Positions 17,344 to 27,487 of a stretch of 64,000 nucleotides of DNA are shown here, in pieces. This stretch comes from Bdellovibrio sp. ZAP7 (GTDB taxonomy: Bacteria; Bdellovibrionota; UBA1018; CAIMNF01). The stretch covers positions 1 to 64,000 of the forward strand of contig CAMCGZ010000012.1 of the NCBI GenBank assembly GCA_945874535.1, written 5' to 3'. Every line of letters begins with the position of its first letter. Positions within the stretch are counted from its first letter, which is position 1. Both the position numbers and the translations under genes were made by a program. A model generated the notes under the pieces. The model was not told the origin of the DNA. It saw nothing but the letters and a program-made list of their open reading frames with translations, and did no database searches.

Positions 17344-19760
17344 AGCTGATCGTCCTTCTCGTCCGGCATGTCGTTGTCCTCAGGCAAGGCATCCGGGTTT
17401 TCGTTCTGCTCCTGATTCAAGGTCCTGAAGCGGGTAGAGGCTCCATAGCCCCACTTGTTTGCGGATCGGCTGTAGCCCACGGTGAAGTTCATCAGGCCTC
17501 CCGGATTCACCCGGAGGGCGAGTCTGCGGGCCAGGTCGTCGTTCGAGTTCGGATCGAGAATGATCTCGTTCACGCCTTCTTTGAAGCGATCTCCGCGATT
17601 GTAGACCACCAGTTGCAGGGGTTTGGATTTCCGGCGTGGTACCAAGAGCGGATTCATCCGGAAATATACAAATTCCGGCTTCTTCGCCAAGGTGAAACTC
17701 AGCTTGGTTCGACCGTCCGGAAGAATGTCAGAACGCACGCTATTTACAATCGCCTCCGGATCCAGCGGTACGCGGTCGGTCTCGGATCCGATCCCCATCG
17801 ACTGGTTGGTCTGCTGGAGGATGCGCTCCATCGGTGACTGGTAGTTTCCGCGGAGCTGGACACTTCCAAAGGCGGTCGAATTGGCAGAGAGGAACTTCAC
17901 GGCGCCCCCCTTGGGAACGACCGAGCTCAAAATTCTCATCCAGCCCATGACATGCTTGCGGTCTTTGAAGAGTTGGGTCATCGATTCTCGGAACGCATCC
18001 GCACGGCGTTCTTTGGAGTGGAACTTGGCTTGCTCAAAGTCCTCTCGCTTCACCCGGATGTCGAGTTTCTTGACCTGGTCCTCGATTTGATTCCAGGGAG
18101 TTTCCAAGAAATTCCGGAGGCCTTCAGCGTCGAGGCGGATTCCGAAATAAAAGGAGCTCCGTCCAAAATTCGACTTCCCGAGCTTGAAGGGGTTGCCGTC
18201 ATTCGGTGCCTGCTCCGGGAACTTCGGGAAGATCTTCGATTCTCCGAGAGCCCCTTCGATCTCGTCGGCGTAGTCGATCAGTTCTTTGTAGCGGGTGATC
18301 GGATCCTCAATCGAGCTTTCGAGCAGGAGTGCAGCTGACTCAGGATCGCGATCGACATCGTTGTAAGCTTCCTCGTCGATCACCACCGACACCCGGCGCA
18401 TCCGGCTCTGTCCGGCACCGAAGAAGCGAAAGGAGTTGTTTAGTTGGTTCTCGGATTTGAGAATGGTGACTTCACTGTCGGGCTGGATGACTTCCGTCTC
18501 ACTCACTTGTTTGCGGTGTTCGCGGTTGTACCGAAAAAAATTGAGCACGTTCCCCAGAATTCCGCCGGACTCGGTTTTCCGTACCTGGCTTCTGTTGAAC
18601 AGGCGCTCGACGGGTTGTTCGCCCCCACGGTCTGCGATTTCGCTCGAGGTGGTGTAAAGGCCAATCATGGCCCGATGGTAGGCCTCACGCCCTTCCTTCG
18701 AGTGCAAGTCGTAGCGGTAGCCGAGATCGACTTCGGTTTCGTGTCTCACGTCTTCATAAAGGCGGAAGGGTTGCCAGGAGGGAGAGTAAGAAAGGAAGCG
18801 CTTTTCGAGCTTCTTGCCCTTGAACACCACAATGCCATCGAAGAGCTGGTTGTAATTCCCGCCGACCTGGAAGCGCAAAGAAACGCCACGCCCCTTGATC
18901 CGGCTGATCCGGACTTTGGCGTAACGATCGGATTCTTTCAGGACCGCGACTTGGTAATCCCCGCTCAGGTAGATCTCCGCTCCGGCACTTGCTGCGTTGT
19001 TAAGGTCGGCAATCGGCGGCAGGATTTGGAGTCCCACGTCGACGCCGAAGCCCACGCGCCCCGAAACCGTGTAGCTGATGACTTCACCCTCGCGCATGGC
19101 CTTCTTGAAGGTGCGGTGTGAAAAAGGAATGCGGACCGGCAGGGTCACCAGGCCGAGCAGGTTCTTCAGCTTCGCCTTCAAGGGCGAATCGATGGTCGAT
19201 CCGCGAAGGTGGGGGTTCAACTCCTCGATGTCGTCATCGTCGATTTCGTTGTCCTCATTCGCCCCTCTTGCGCGAGGAGGTTTGCGGGCATCGGCCGGGC
19301 TCACTTGCCGGATGCTCTTGATTTCGAGCACGCCGGAAGTTCCGACTCTCAAGTTGAGTCCGAGACCTGCCGTGATCGGCACCGGAAGTTTGAAATCGTA
19401 AAGACCTTTGCCGTAACCGACCGAGAAAATCATCCGGTCGATCACCGTCCACGAACCGAGAAGGTCGAAGTTGTCGAAGGCCCGGCGACCGAACTTGAAC
19501 CCCGCCGAGGTTCCGTTCGGGAATCCTTGGCTCCAAGGCGAGATCAGGGTCTCACCTTCGAAGAGCTGGTTCGAGATCCGGTAACTCAGGTCGCCGAGAC
19601 CCCGCATCACTTTCTGACGGAACGATTCTTGGAAGGGTTCCACCTCAAGATCCCGGAGCTCTGCTTCCGGAACCAAAGGCGGTCCCGGCTCCGCCCGGGA
19701 ATGGGCCCCGAGGAGTGCGATACCGAGCAGCAAAAAGATGGAGAAGCGTTTCAATAACAA
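17340..19760 (-). CDS. large exported hypothetical protein (806 aa)
   Basis: Signal peptide MLLKRFSIFLLLGIALLGAHSRA; long uninterrupted ORF with biased codon usage. Confidence 0.75.
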   Translation of the reverse strand: MLLKRFSIFLLLGIALLGAHSRAEPGPPLVPEAELRDLEVEPFQESFRQKVMRGLGDLSYRISNQLFEGETLISPWSQGFPNGTSAGFKFGRRAFDNFDLLGSWTVIDRMIFSVGYGKGLYDFKLPVPITAGLGLNLRVGTSGVLEIKSIRQVSPADARKPPRARGANEDNEIDDDDIEELNPHLRGSTIDSPLKAKLKNLLGLVTLPVRIPFSHRTFKKAMREGEVISYTVSGRVGFGVDVGLQILPPIADLNNAASAGAEIYLSGDYQVAVLKESDRYAKVRISRIKGRGVSLRFQVGGNYNQLFDGIVVFKGKKLEKRFLSYSPSWQPFRLYEDVRHETEVDLGYRYDLHSKEGREAYHRAMIGLYTTSSEIADRGGEQPVERLFNRSQVRKTESGGILGNVLNFFRYNREHRKQVSETEVIQPDSEVTILKSENQLNNSFRFFGAGQSRMRRVSVVIDEEAYNDVDRDPESAALLLESSIEDPITRYKELIDYADEIEGALGESKIFPKFPEQAPNDGNPFKLGKSNFGRSSFYFGIRLDAEGLRNFLETPWNQIEDQVKKLDIRVKREDFEQAKFHSKERRADAFRESMTQLFKDRKHVMGWMRILSSVVPKGGAVKFLSANSTAFGSVQLRGNYQSPMERILQQTNQSMGIGSETDRVPLDPEAIVNSVRSDILPDGRTKLSFTLAKKPEFVYFRMNPLLVPRRKSKPLQLVVYNRGDRFKEGVNEIILDPNSNDDLARRLALRVNPGGLMNFTVGYSRSANKWGYGASTRFRTLNQEQNENPDALPEDNDMPDEKDDQL

Positions 19761-19867
19761 GACGCGTGCATCCTACCTGAGTGGCGGCACCGTGTCGAGG
19801 GTTCTCTGGTAAGAAAACACGATGAATTTCATTTAATTAGGCCAAACAAGGGGGTTAGGATGCTCCG

Positions 19868-20701
19868 ATGGGTACACTGAACCAAACCAAAGCCGTTCTC
19901 ATTACGGGTGCGAGCGCAGGAATCGGGGCTGAATTGGTCCGAGCCTACCATTCCCGGGGGTTCCGGGTCGGTCTCTTGGCCCGTCGGCAAGACCGCTTGC
20001 AGGCGCTGGAGTCCCAATTGAATGCAAGACGTCCCGGATCTGCACTGAGTCTGGTGGCGGATCTTTCGGATCCGACCCAATTTGCAAAAGCCGTCCAGCA
20101 GATGCTCGAGGCATTCGGGCGGATCGACGGGCTGATTTCCAATGCGGGATTCGGGGTCGCGGGCCGGGTGGATTCACTCACTCTCGAGGATTATCGCCGC
20201 CAATTCGATACCAACGTGTTCCCCGTGATTCACGGATTTCACCTCGTGCGCGATGAGCTCGTAAAGAACGGTGGATTTTACTGTGCCGTCGGATCGGTGA
20301 ATTCTTATCTTTCGCTTCCCACGGCCTCGGCCTACGCCATGAGTAAGTTCGCGGTGCGGGCACTGATGGAAGCGCTTTATTGGGAGATGAAGCCACTCGG
20401 AGTTTCGGTGACGTTGGTTTGCCCGGGCTTTGTGAAAACCGAGATCCGCAAAGTGAACAACCACGGCCAATACCGCGAACAGGCCAAAGAACCTGTTCCG
20501 GAATGGCTGATGATGGAAGCGTCCGTGGCGGCCCAAAAGATCGTTCGTGCCATCGAGTGCAAAAAACCGGAAGTGATCATCACCGGTCACGGAAAATTAC
20601 TCGTTTGGATTCAGAGGCACTTCCCCTGGATGCTGATACCGGTGCATCGGGGTTCTGCCAGTGCTCGCGAGCAGTGGAATGGAGACAAAAGTGGAGCGTA
20701 A
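19868..20701 (+). CDS. short-chain dehydrogenase/reductase (SDR)
   Basis: AVLITGASAGIGAELV (TGxxxGIG), SNAGFG, YAMSK motif. Confidence 0.9.
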   Translation: MGTLNQTKAVLITGASAGIGAELVRAYHSRGFRVGLLARRQDRLQALESQLNARRPGSALSLVADLSDPTQFAKAVQQMLEAFGRIDGLISNAGFGVAGRVDSLTLEDYRRQFDTNVFPVIHGFHLVRDELVKNGGFYCAVGSVNSYLSLPTASAYAMSKFAVRALMEALYWEMKPLGVSVTLVCPGFVKTEIRKVNNHGQYREQAKEPVPEWLMMEASVAAQKIVRAIECKKPEVIITGHGKLLVWIQRHFPWMLIPVHRGSASAREQWNGDKSGA

Positions 20702-22091
20702 ACGCGAATTCAAGTTGGGCGAAACCGAGCTCCATTTTCTCGGAGCTGCCGGAGAGGTCACGGGCAGCAAGTGCGTGATGCTCTCGCACGGCAAGCGCAT
20801 CCTGATTGATTGCGGTCTCTTTCAGGGCGAGAAAACCAGCCGCGAAAAGAATTGGGCTGACCACGACCGTTTGCTCGAAAAGCTCGATGCGGTCGTCCTC
20901 ACTCACGCGCATCTCGATCATACGGGCTATTTGCCGCGACTGGTCCGTTCGGGCTACCGGGGGCCGGTTTACTGTTCGGGCGGCACGCGCGATCTCCTCT
21001 CGGTCATGCTGTACGATTCGGCGCACATCCAGGAAGAAGACGCCGAGTTCGCCAACCGCTCCGGGTATTCGCATCACCGGCCGGCTGAGCCGCTCTACAC
21101 GGTGCGGGATGTGCAGCAAACCATCCCCCTTGTGCAGTCCTTGCCCCTTTACCTGTGGCACACGGTCGTTCCCGGGGTCGAGGTCGAACTGACCCGTTCC
21201 GGCCACATCATCGGATCGACTGCGTTGCGGTTCCGGATCAAAGCGCACGGCAAAGAGCAGTTCATCACCTTCAGCGGAGATGTCGGCCATTCGCGGCAGC
21301 AGACCATTCAAGGGCCGGACCCCTTGAGCCCCACGGATGTGCTCATTCTCGAGAGCACCTACGGCAACCGTGAGCACACCAAAGAAAACGTTCTCGACCG
21401 GATGGAAGAAGTGCTCCGTCGCGCCAAGAAACAAAACGGAATCGTGGTGATCCCGTCGTTCGCTGTGGGTCGCGCACAAGAGGTGCTTTTTTTAATCCGT
21501 TTGCTCGAAGATCAGGGTCGTATCGATCCTGTGCCGGTGATTCTCGATTCACCGATGTCGAGCGAGGCAACCCAGATCTACCTCGAGCACCCCGAGGACC
21601 ATCCGCCCGGCCTCAGCTTCGAAAAAAAGGCGCGTAATTTTTTCCCCAACCGCTTCGAACTCATCCGGAGCAGCAATGAATCGAGGGAGCTTGCCGATCG
21701 TAAAGGCCCAATGGTGATCATCTCGGCATCGGGAATGCTCCAAGGCGGACGAGTGCTCCACCATCTGAAAAGAAGACTGCCGGACGCCCGCAATATCGTG
21801 CTCTTTGTGGGCTATCAAGCCGAGGGAACCAAGGGGGCCTTTCTCAAGAATCACGGAAAGAAAGAAGGCGCACTCCGAATCCATCACGAGCCGATTCCCG
21901 TTTTGGCTTCGATCGAGTCGATCGAATCCCTGTCGGCTCATGGAGATGTGCAGGATTTGCTGAATTGGGTTCGTACCGCGAATGTGTTGCCGAAGCACAT
22001 CATCTTGAATCATGGATCCCCCGAAGCCATGGAGTCCATGGCCCGGAGGATCCAGAGAGAATTCGGAATCAAAGCCGGTCAAGCCGGGTGA
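20679..22091 (+). CDS. MBL-fold beta-CASP RNA-processing exonuclease-like protein
   Basis: VLTHAHLDHTGYLPRLVRSGY, beta-CASP blocks (IPSFAVGRAQEVLFLI, SASGMLQGGRVLHHL, LSAHGD). Confidence 0.9.
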   Translation: METKVERKREFKLGETELHFLGAAGEVTGSKCVMLSHGKRILIDCGLFQGEKTSREKNWADHDRLLEKLDAVVLTHAHLDHTGYLPRLVRSGYRGPVYCSGGTRDLLSVMLYDSAHIQEEDAEFANRSGYSHHRPAEPLYTVRDVQQTIPLVQSLPLYLWHTVVPGVEVELTRSGHIIGSTALRFRIKAHGKEQFITFSGDVGHSRQQTIQGPDPLSPTDVLILESTYGNREHTKENVLDRMEEVLRRAKKQNGIVVIPSFAVGRAQEVLFLIRLLEDQGRIDPVPVILDSPMSSEATQIYLEHPEDHPPGLSFEKKARNFFPNRFELIRSSNESRELADRKGPMVIISASGMLQGGRVLHHLKRRLPDARNIVLFVGYQAEGTKGAFLKNHGKKEGALRIHHEPIPVLASIESIESLSAHGDVQDLLNWVRTANVLPKHIILNHGSPEAMESMARRIQREFGIKAGQAG

Positions 22092-22857
22092 TCACGCGAT
22101 TGATCGCTTGCCCGTTCATCGCCCGGATGTGAATCAGGGTGTCGGTCGAAGGGAACCCCTTGAGTGTCACGCTTTTCTGGTAACGAACGGCCACCGCCTT
22201 GCAGTTGTCGCGGGCCACGGCCAGGGTCGGAAGGATTTCGATCACGTTGTTCGCGGTCTGGCGGATTTCGAGATTCGCAGGACTCAAGCAGGAGTTGGTG
22301 AGGATCCCGCCCAGTGTGATCACGGGCTCGGACATGGCCGGAGTCATGCTGAAGCTCAATGAAGTCACCGGAGCATAGACGCGTTCATCGGTCGAGTGGG
22401 TATTCAGTACGGCCGCCTTGGCAATGGGGAGAGTGCCCATGCGGATGAAGCTTCCGTTTTCGTCTTGGGCGCCGATTTCATACTGCCCTGCAGGGAGGGG
22501 GCCGAGGTCGACGGCGTTCGAATAAGGAATGTACATCGCCAGATCGCTACAATCGTCAGCGATGGTGACCGAGTGGGTCAGGTATACGCGACGGTTGTTC
22601 AGGTCGATCTTCTTTTCAATGGCTCGGGTCTTCATGCAGTAGCCGGTGAAGGATCCGCTGATCACCACCTGGGCATTGTCGTTGCTGTCGAATCCGCGTG
22701 GAGAATAGACCACTTCTGGCTTCAGGATGGTCACGCGGGTGCGCTCAGGCTCGGCTTGGGCCAATAAAGAAAACGAAAGAACGGACAAGAGGATTGCGTT
22801 TTTCATGTGGCGCGTTATAGCGCATCGGCGCGTTAAATACCATGAAGAATTAAACAA
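22069..22857 (-). CDS. exported hypothetical protein
   Basis: Internal signal-like MKNAILLSVLSFSLLAQAE (likely true start nearer 22803). Confidence 0.65.
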   Translation of the reverse strand: MFNSSWYLTRRCAITRHMKNAILLSVLSFSLLAQAEPERTRVTILKPEVVYSPRGFDSNDNAQVVISGSFTGYCMKTRAIEKKIDLNNRRVYLTHSVTIADDCSDLAMYIPYSNAVDLGPLPAGQYEIGAQDENGSFIRMGTLPIAKAAVLNTHSTDERVYAPVTSLSFSMTPAMSEPVITLGGILTNSCLSPANLEIRQTANNVIEILPTLAVARDNCKAVAVRYQKSVTLKGFPSTDTLIHIRAMNGQAINRVITRLDRL

Positions 22858-22973
22858 AAAATATTGAGTACCCCTTTTGCCATCCGCTTGACACCGATCG
22901 GCAGGTAGGGCTTTGAAATCTCAAAGGAAAAATCCAATTTAATGAAGAGCCACTCCCCGGTTGGTGATAAGCT

Positions 22974-23522
22974 GTGAATATGAAAACACTCCTCTTTTTC
23001 CTCGGTAGCCTCTCTCTTTCCGCCCAAGCTGGCGGTTTCCATGATTTCAAAATGAGCCGGATCACGGGCGAGAGCGAATCGCTCTCGAAGTACAAGGGCA
23101 AGGTCCTCCTCGTAGTGAACACCGCCTCGAAGTGCGGCTACACTTCCCAGTACAAAGGGCTTCAGGCGCTTCAAGAAAAATACGGAGCCCGCGGATTCCA
23201 GGTTCTCGGGTTTCCGAGCAATGATTTCGGTGGCCAGGAGCCGGGAACGGCAAAAGAGATCAAGAACTTCTGTGAGACCCAATACAAAGTCACTTTTCCT
23301 ATGTTTGAAAAGGGCGTGGTCTCCGGATCCCACAAGCAACCCCTTTATTCCTGGCTGGTATCGAACGAGCCCGGAGCGAAAAAGGACTCGGTCAGTGAAG
23401 TGTCCTGGAACTTTGAAAAATTCCTGATTTCCAAAGAAGGCAAAGTCCTCTCCCGATTCCGCTCGAGCAAGAGTCCCGAGAGCGAGGACATCACCCAAGC
23501 GGTCGAAGCCGCGCTCAAATGA
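22974..23522 (+). CDS. glutathione peroxidase-like protein, exported
   Basis: [44 protein letters not shown]; signal peptide [18 protein letters not shown]. Confidence 0.92.
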   Translation: MNMKTLLFFLGSLSLSAQAGGFHDFKMSRITGESESLSKYKGKVLLVVNTASKCGYTSQYKGLQALQEKYGARGFQVLGFPSNDFGGQEPGTAKEIKNFCETQYKVTFPMFEKGVVSGSHKQPLYSWLVSNEPGAKKDSVSEVSWNFEKFLISKEGKVLSRFRSSKSPESEDITQAVEAALK

Positions 23523-24583
23523 ACACCCCGCGCTGGTGGTCGGCACTGATCGGTCTCACAGTCCTCAGTGCCGCCGCCTGCACTGCAGCCACCTCTTCTA
23601 AAAAATCGGAGCGAGCCATGTCTGATGCGAAAGTGATCCAAAACCTCACCCCCGAGCAGTACCGGGTGACCAAGCTCTGTGCCACCGAGAATCCTTTCAA
23701 TAACGCTTACTGGAACCACCACGATGCCGGCATCTACGTGGATGTTCTCGATGGGAGACCCCTGTTCAGCTCGAAAGACAAATTCGACTCCGGCACGGGA
23801 TGGCCGAGCTTCACCCGTCCGGTCGATGAAAAGGTGCTGAAGCAGATCGAAGACCGTTCTCACGGCATGGTGCGCACCGAAGTGAAGTCCAAAGATTCGG
23901 ACGCCCATCTGGGCCATGTGTTCGACGACGGCCCCAAACCCACCGGCAAACGCTTCTGCATCAATTCCGCATCCCTTCGCTTCGTCAATGTGCTCGATCT
24001 TGATCAAGAGGGCCTAGGCAAGTACCTACCCCTGTTCTCGAAGGAGCAAATCGAAGAAGAGAAAAAAAAGCGGGCCGATCGCATCAAAAGCGGGGCGTAC
24101 AAGACCGCCCTATTGGCGGGGGGGTGCTTCTGGGGGGTGCAGGATTTGATCCGCAAGATTCCGGGGGTGATCGAAACCGAAGTGGGCTACACGGGTGGAA
24201 CCACGCCGGCGCCCATCTATGAGCAAGTCAAGAAGGGCACCACGGGTCATGCCGAGGCGGTGAGAGTCCTCTTCGATCCGAAGGTGGTTTCTTACGACCG
24301 CCTGCTCGATTTCTTTTTTACCATGCATGACCCGACCACCCTCAATCGGCAGGGCAACGACATCGGGTCGCAGTACCGCTCGGCCATCTTTTTTGCCGAC
24401 GCCAAACAAAAAGAAGAGGCCGAGAAAAAGATCAAAGAATGGAATGAGTCCAAGAAGTGGAAAAAACCCATCGTGACTGAACTCATTCCTGCCGGGACCT
24501 TCACTTCGGCCGAAGGTTACCACCAGGACTACCTCGTAAAAAACCCGGGTGGTTACACCTGCCACTACTTCAGGGAGTTCTGA
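23519..24583 (+). CDS. bifunctional methionine sulfoxide reductase MsrB-MsrA, exported (possible lipoprotein)
   Basis: Msr[21 protein letters not shown]...[12 protein letters not shown]; Msr[32 protein letters not shown]-terminal TM ending in AAAC. Confidence 0.93.
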   Translation: MNTPRWWSALIGLTVLSAAACTAATSSKKSERAMSDAKVIQNLTPEQYRVTKLCATENPFNNAYWNHHDAGIYVDVLDGRPLFSSKDKFDSGTGWPSFTRPVDEKVLKQIEDRSHGMVRTEVKSKDSDAHLGHVFDDGPKPTGKRFCINSASLRFVNVLDLDQEGLGKYLPLFSKEQIEEEKKKRADRIKSGAYKTALLAGGCFWGVQDLIRKIPGVIETEVGYTGGTTPAPIYEQVKKGTTGHAEAVRVLFDPKVVSYDRLLDFFFTMHDPTTLNRQGNDIGSQYRSAIFFADAKQKEEAEKKIKEWNESKKWKKPIVTELIPAGTFTSAEGYHQDYLVKNPGGYTCHYFREF

Positions 24584-25408
24584 TTGACCTCGAGCATCAC
24601 CCCGTCCCCGGCAATCACTGTGCCTTCGAATACCAGCATCCGGGACACTCTGCGCGTGATGCGGGAAAATCATGTCGGTTCGGTTCTGGTGAACGACTAC
24701 CAGCATCCGTACAGTTTTGCCGGGATCTTCACCGAGCGAGATCTCCTGAAGTGGGTGGGGGAAATCGAGAAACATGGTTCTTGGGATACGGCCATAGGCA
24801 CCATCATGACCAAGAAGGTGATCACTCTCACCTTGCTCGAGATCGATCGGGCGCCCGAGATCATGGTCGAGTACAATATCCGACATATCCCCATTGTGTA
24901 CGACGGCACTGACGGCAGCCGGGTGGTGGCCGGAGTGGTTTCCATGCGCGACCTCTTCCAGGGCATGATCCGTGACCGGAAGGTCGAAAAAACCATCACT
25001 CAATTCAAAGGCAAGCGAACGCTCCTTCTCGCGCATTCGGAGCGGGAGCGTGAGACACAGCGACGGCTCCTCTCCGATCACCTCGATCTGCAGGTGATTC
25101 CGGATCCCATCGACGAGCTCGTCACGCTGGTTCCGGCGATTCTTGCGGGTGATCTGTTCATCTTCGACCTGGATCGATTTCCTTCGGGGTTTTGGCCGGT
25201 CCTGCTTAAGAAGCTGCTCGACGAAAAGCACCGGCCCGAGATTCTCATTATTTATGATCCCTTCTTGCAGGAAGCGAAGAGTGTCCAGGTGCTTCGGCAG
25301 TTGTCCAAGGGTTCGGTGCTTCATGTGTTCCCGAAGCCGCTCAACTTGCTGGAATACTTACGAAGGATCGAGAAGTGCCTTTCCGAGAGCGTCAAATCAC
25401 CAACATGA
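24584..25408 (+). CDS. CBS-domain protein with receiver-like C-terminal region
   Basis: Two CBS motifs (NTSIRDTLRVMRENHVGSVLVND..., AIGTIMTKKVITL...); C-terminus with DLFIFDLDRF and HVFPKPLNLLEYLRRIEKCL. Confidence 0.8.
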   Translation: MTSSITPSPAITVPSNTSIRDTLRVMRENHVGSVLVNDYQHPYSFAGIFTERDLLKWVGEIEKHGSWDTAIGTIMTKKVITLTLLEIDRAPEIMVEYNIRHIPIVYDGTDGSRVVAGVVSMRDLFQGMIRDRKVEKTITQFKGKRTLLLAHSERERETQRRLLSDHLDLQVIPDPIDELVTLVPAILAGDLFIFDLDRFPSGFWPVLLKKLLDEKHRPEILIIYDPFLQEAKSVQVLRQLSKGSVLHVFPKPLNLLEYLRRIEKCLSESVKSPT

Positions 25409-25472
25409 ACTGAAATGTAAAAACCTGTTAGAATGAGCCTGAAACCAAAAAATTGAGAGAGGATCAGAAGCC

Positions 25473-26618
25473 ATGATCAGTTTCGAATTGTCAGACGAGC
25501 AGAAGCAACTTCAAGAACTTGCGCGCAAGTTCGCTAAAGAAGAAATGATTCCCAAGGCCGAACATCACGACCACACGGGAGAGTTTCCTTTTGAAGTGAC
25601 CAAGAAAGCCTGGGAGCTCGGCCTGATGAACACCCACATCGGTCAAGAGTATGGTGGGCTCGGTCTTGGTGTGCTCGATGGCATCATCATCACCGAAGAG
25701 CTGGCGTACGGTTGCACCGGGATTGCCACTGCCATGGAGGCCAATGCCCTCGCTGCGGCACCGGTGATGGTTGCCGGTAACGACGAACAGAAGAAGCAAT
25801 TCCTCGGCATGCTCACCAACGAGCCGAAGTACGCGGCCTATTGCGTGACCGAGCCGGGAGCCGGGTCCGATGTGGCCGGCATCACCACCACGGCTAAAAA
25901 AGTGGGTGACGATTACGTCATCAATGGCGCCAAGATGTGGATCACGAACGCCAGTGTCGCATCCTGGTACTTTGTTCTGGCCTACACCGATCCCTCACAA
26001 AAGCACCGCGGAATGAGCGGCTTTCTGGTTCCGCGCGACACCCCGGGCATCACCGTGGGCCGCAAAGAAGACAACCTCGGTCAGCGCGCATCCGATACTC
26101 GTGGACTCACCTTCGAAGATGTGAAGATTCCTGCCAAGTACCGTCTGGGCAATGAGGGCGATGGATTCAAGATTGCGATGAGCGCCTTCGACCATACCCG
26201 TCCTGTGGTGGCTGCCGGTGCGGTCGGGCTCGCCCGTCGTGCGATGGATGAATCGATCAACTACGCTTCGACCCGCAAGACTTTCGGCACCCCGATTGCC
26301 AGTTACCAAGCCATCAGCTTCATGATCGCCGACATGGCTAAAGACATCGAAGCCGCTCGTTACCTGGTGTGGCGCGCCGGTTGGGAAATCGACCAGGGTC
26401 GCCGGAACACCAAGTTTGCCGCCTTCGCCAAGGCGTATGCGGCTGATATGGCCATGAAGGTGGCCACCGATGCCGTTCAGGTCTTCGGGGGCTACGGCTA
26501 CTCCAAGGAGTACCCGGTCGAGAAGCTCATGCGCGATGCCAAGATCTACCAGATCTACGAAGGTACCTCGCAAATCCAGCGTCTCATCATCGCCAAAGAG
26601 ATCTTCGACAGGAAGTGA
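25473..26618 (+). CDS. acyl-CoA dehydrogenase
   Basis: [76 protein letters not shown]. Confidence 0.95.
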   Translation: MISFELSDEQKQLQELARKFAKEEMIPKAEHHDHTGEFPFEVTKKAWELGLMNTHIGQEYGGLGLGVLDGIIITEELAYGCTGIATAMEANALAAAPVMVAGNDEQKKQFLGMLTNEPKYAAYCVTEPGAGSDVAGITTTAKKVGDDYVINGAKMWITNASVASWYFVLAYTDPSQKHRGMSGFLVPRDTPGITVGRKEDNLGQRASDTRGLTFEDVKIPAKYRLGNEGDGFKIAMSAFDHTRPVVAAGAVGLARRAMDESINYASTRKTFGTPIASYQAISFMIADMAKDIEAARYLVWRAGWEIDQGRRNTKFAAFAKAYAADMAMKVATDAVQVFGGYGYSKEYPVEKLMRDAKIYQIYEGTSQIQRLIIAKEIFDRK

Positions 26619-27484
26619 AGCTCCGCGCGATAGCACTGGCGCTCCTGTTGGGTTGGGTCACGTTCCCGGCTTGCGGAAAGCTCAACTTCGACCCGCAAAA
26701 CACGGGGCCGGGTGAGTTTTCTCCGAAGTCCTTGAGCGGCCTCCAGCTCTGGCTCAGAGCCGATCAGGGGGTAACCACGTCAGGCGTAAATGTGCAATCT
26801 TGGTCAGAAGTGGTCGCTCAAACGAACTTTACACCGGCAACTGCTGGCTGGTTTCCTTCCTTCCAGGCACAAAATCCGAACTTGAACAACCAGCCGAGCA
26901 TCGATTTCACTTTCCAGTCCTTCAATCGTTATCTTCAAGCTCTCTCGGTTCCAGCAGGGTACCTGTGTGGAGGTCAGTACACGACCGTCCTCATTGGACG
27001 TCCGAATTTTTCGGTCAAAGCCGGACAGACGATCGAGATTTTTAATTGGCTGAGTGCTGGCGTTCCTTATTTCAAGGATAAATTGACTTATTCGGCAACC
27101 AATCCGGTGGGGCACGGTCGGAGCATTCAGTCCACTTGGGCAGGGGGGCTGATTACGTACGGTCATGTGTCGGCAACGGTGCGTATTCCCGCCACTGCTT
27201 CCATTTGGGGATTCAAGCTCTCCCAAACAGCTGACAGAACCTTTGATAATGGAGTTCTGGGGAATACGGTCGTGAGCACAGTGACCTATGGAGGAGCGTG
27301 TGATCCACTTGATGTTCAGGTGGGTCTTGGAATGACCAATACCCCCGGTACCGGGACGGCGAGCCTCGAGCTTGCCGAAGTGATAGTTTATGGTCGGGAT
27401 TTGTCGGCAGAGGAGCTCGGTCAACTGGGATGTTATGCACGGACCCGGTATGCTATTCCGAACTACTCGGGCACCTGCAACTGA
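26615..27484 (+). CDS. putative lipoprotein, LamG/concanavalin-like
   Basis: Signal with lipobox-like [21 protein letters not shown] motif typical of LamG-like exported proteins. Confidence 0.65.
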   Translation: MKLRAIALALLLGWVTFPACGKLNFDPQNTGPGEFSPKSLSGLQLWLRADQGVTTSGVNVQSWSEVVAQTNFTPATAGWFPSFQAQNPNLNNQPSIDFTFQSFNRYLQALSVPAGYLCGGQYTTVLIGRPNFSVKAGQTIEIFNWLSAGVPYFKDKLTYSATNPVGHGRSIQSTWAGGLITYGHVSATVRIPATASIWGFKLSQTADRTFDNGVLGNTVVSTVTYGGACDPLDVQVGLGMTNTPGTGTASLELAEVIVYGRDLSAEELGQLGCYARTRYAIPNYSGTCN

Positions 27485-27487
27485 CGC

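Noticed and set aside
18444-19121. 225-aa + strand ORF inside the 806-aa gene
   Set aside because: Less convincing than the long - strand ORF with signal peptide; codon pattern fits the - strand.
20580-21479. 299-aa - strand ORF opposite the SDR and MBL genes
   Set aside because: Shadow ORF over two motif-supported genes.
24115-24140. G-rich runs in msrBA as phase-variation tracts
   Set aside because: They encode the conserved AGGCFWG active-site motif, so they are explained by coding.
24110-25324. 404-aa - strand ORF opposite msrBA and the CBS gene
   Set aside because: Shadow ORF; both sense genes are motif-supported.
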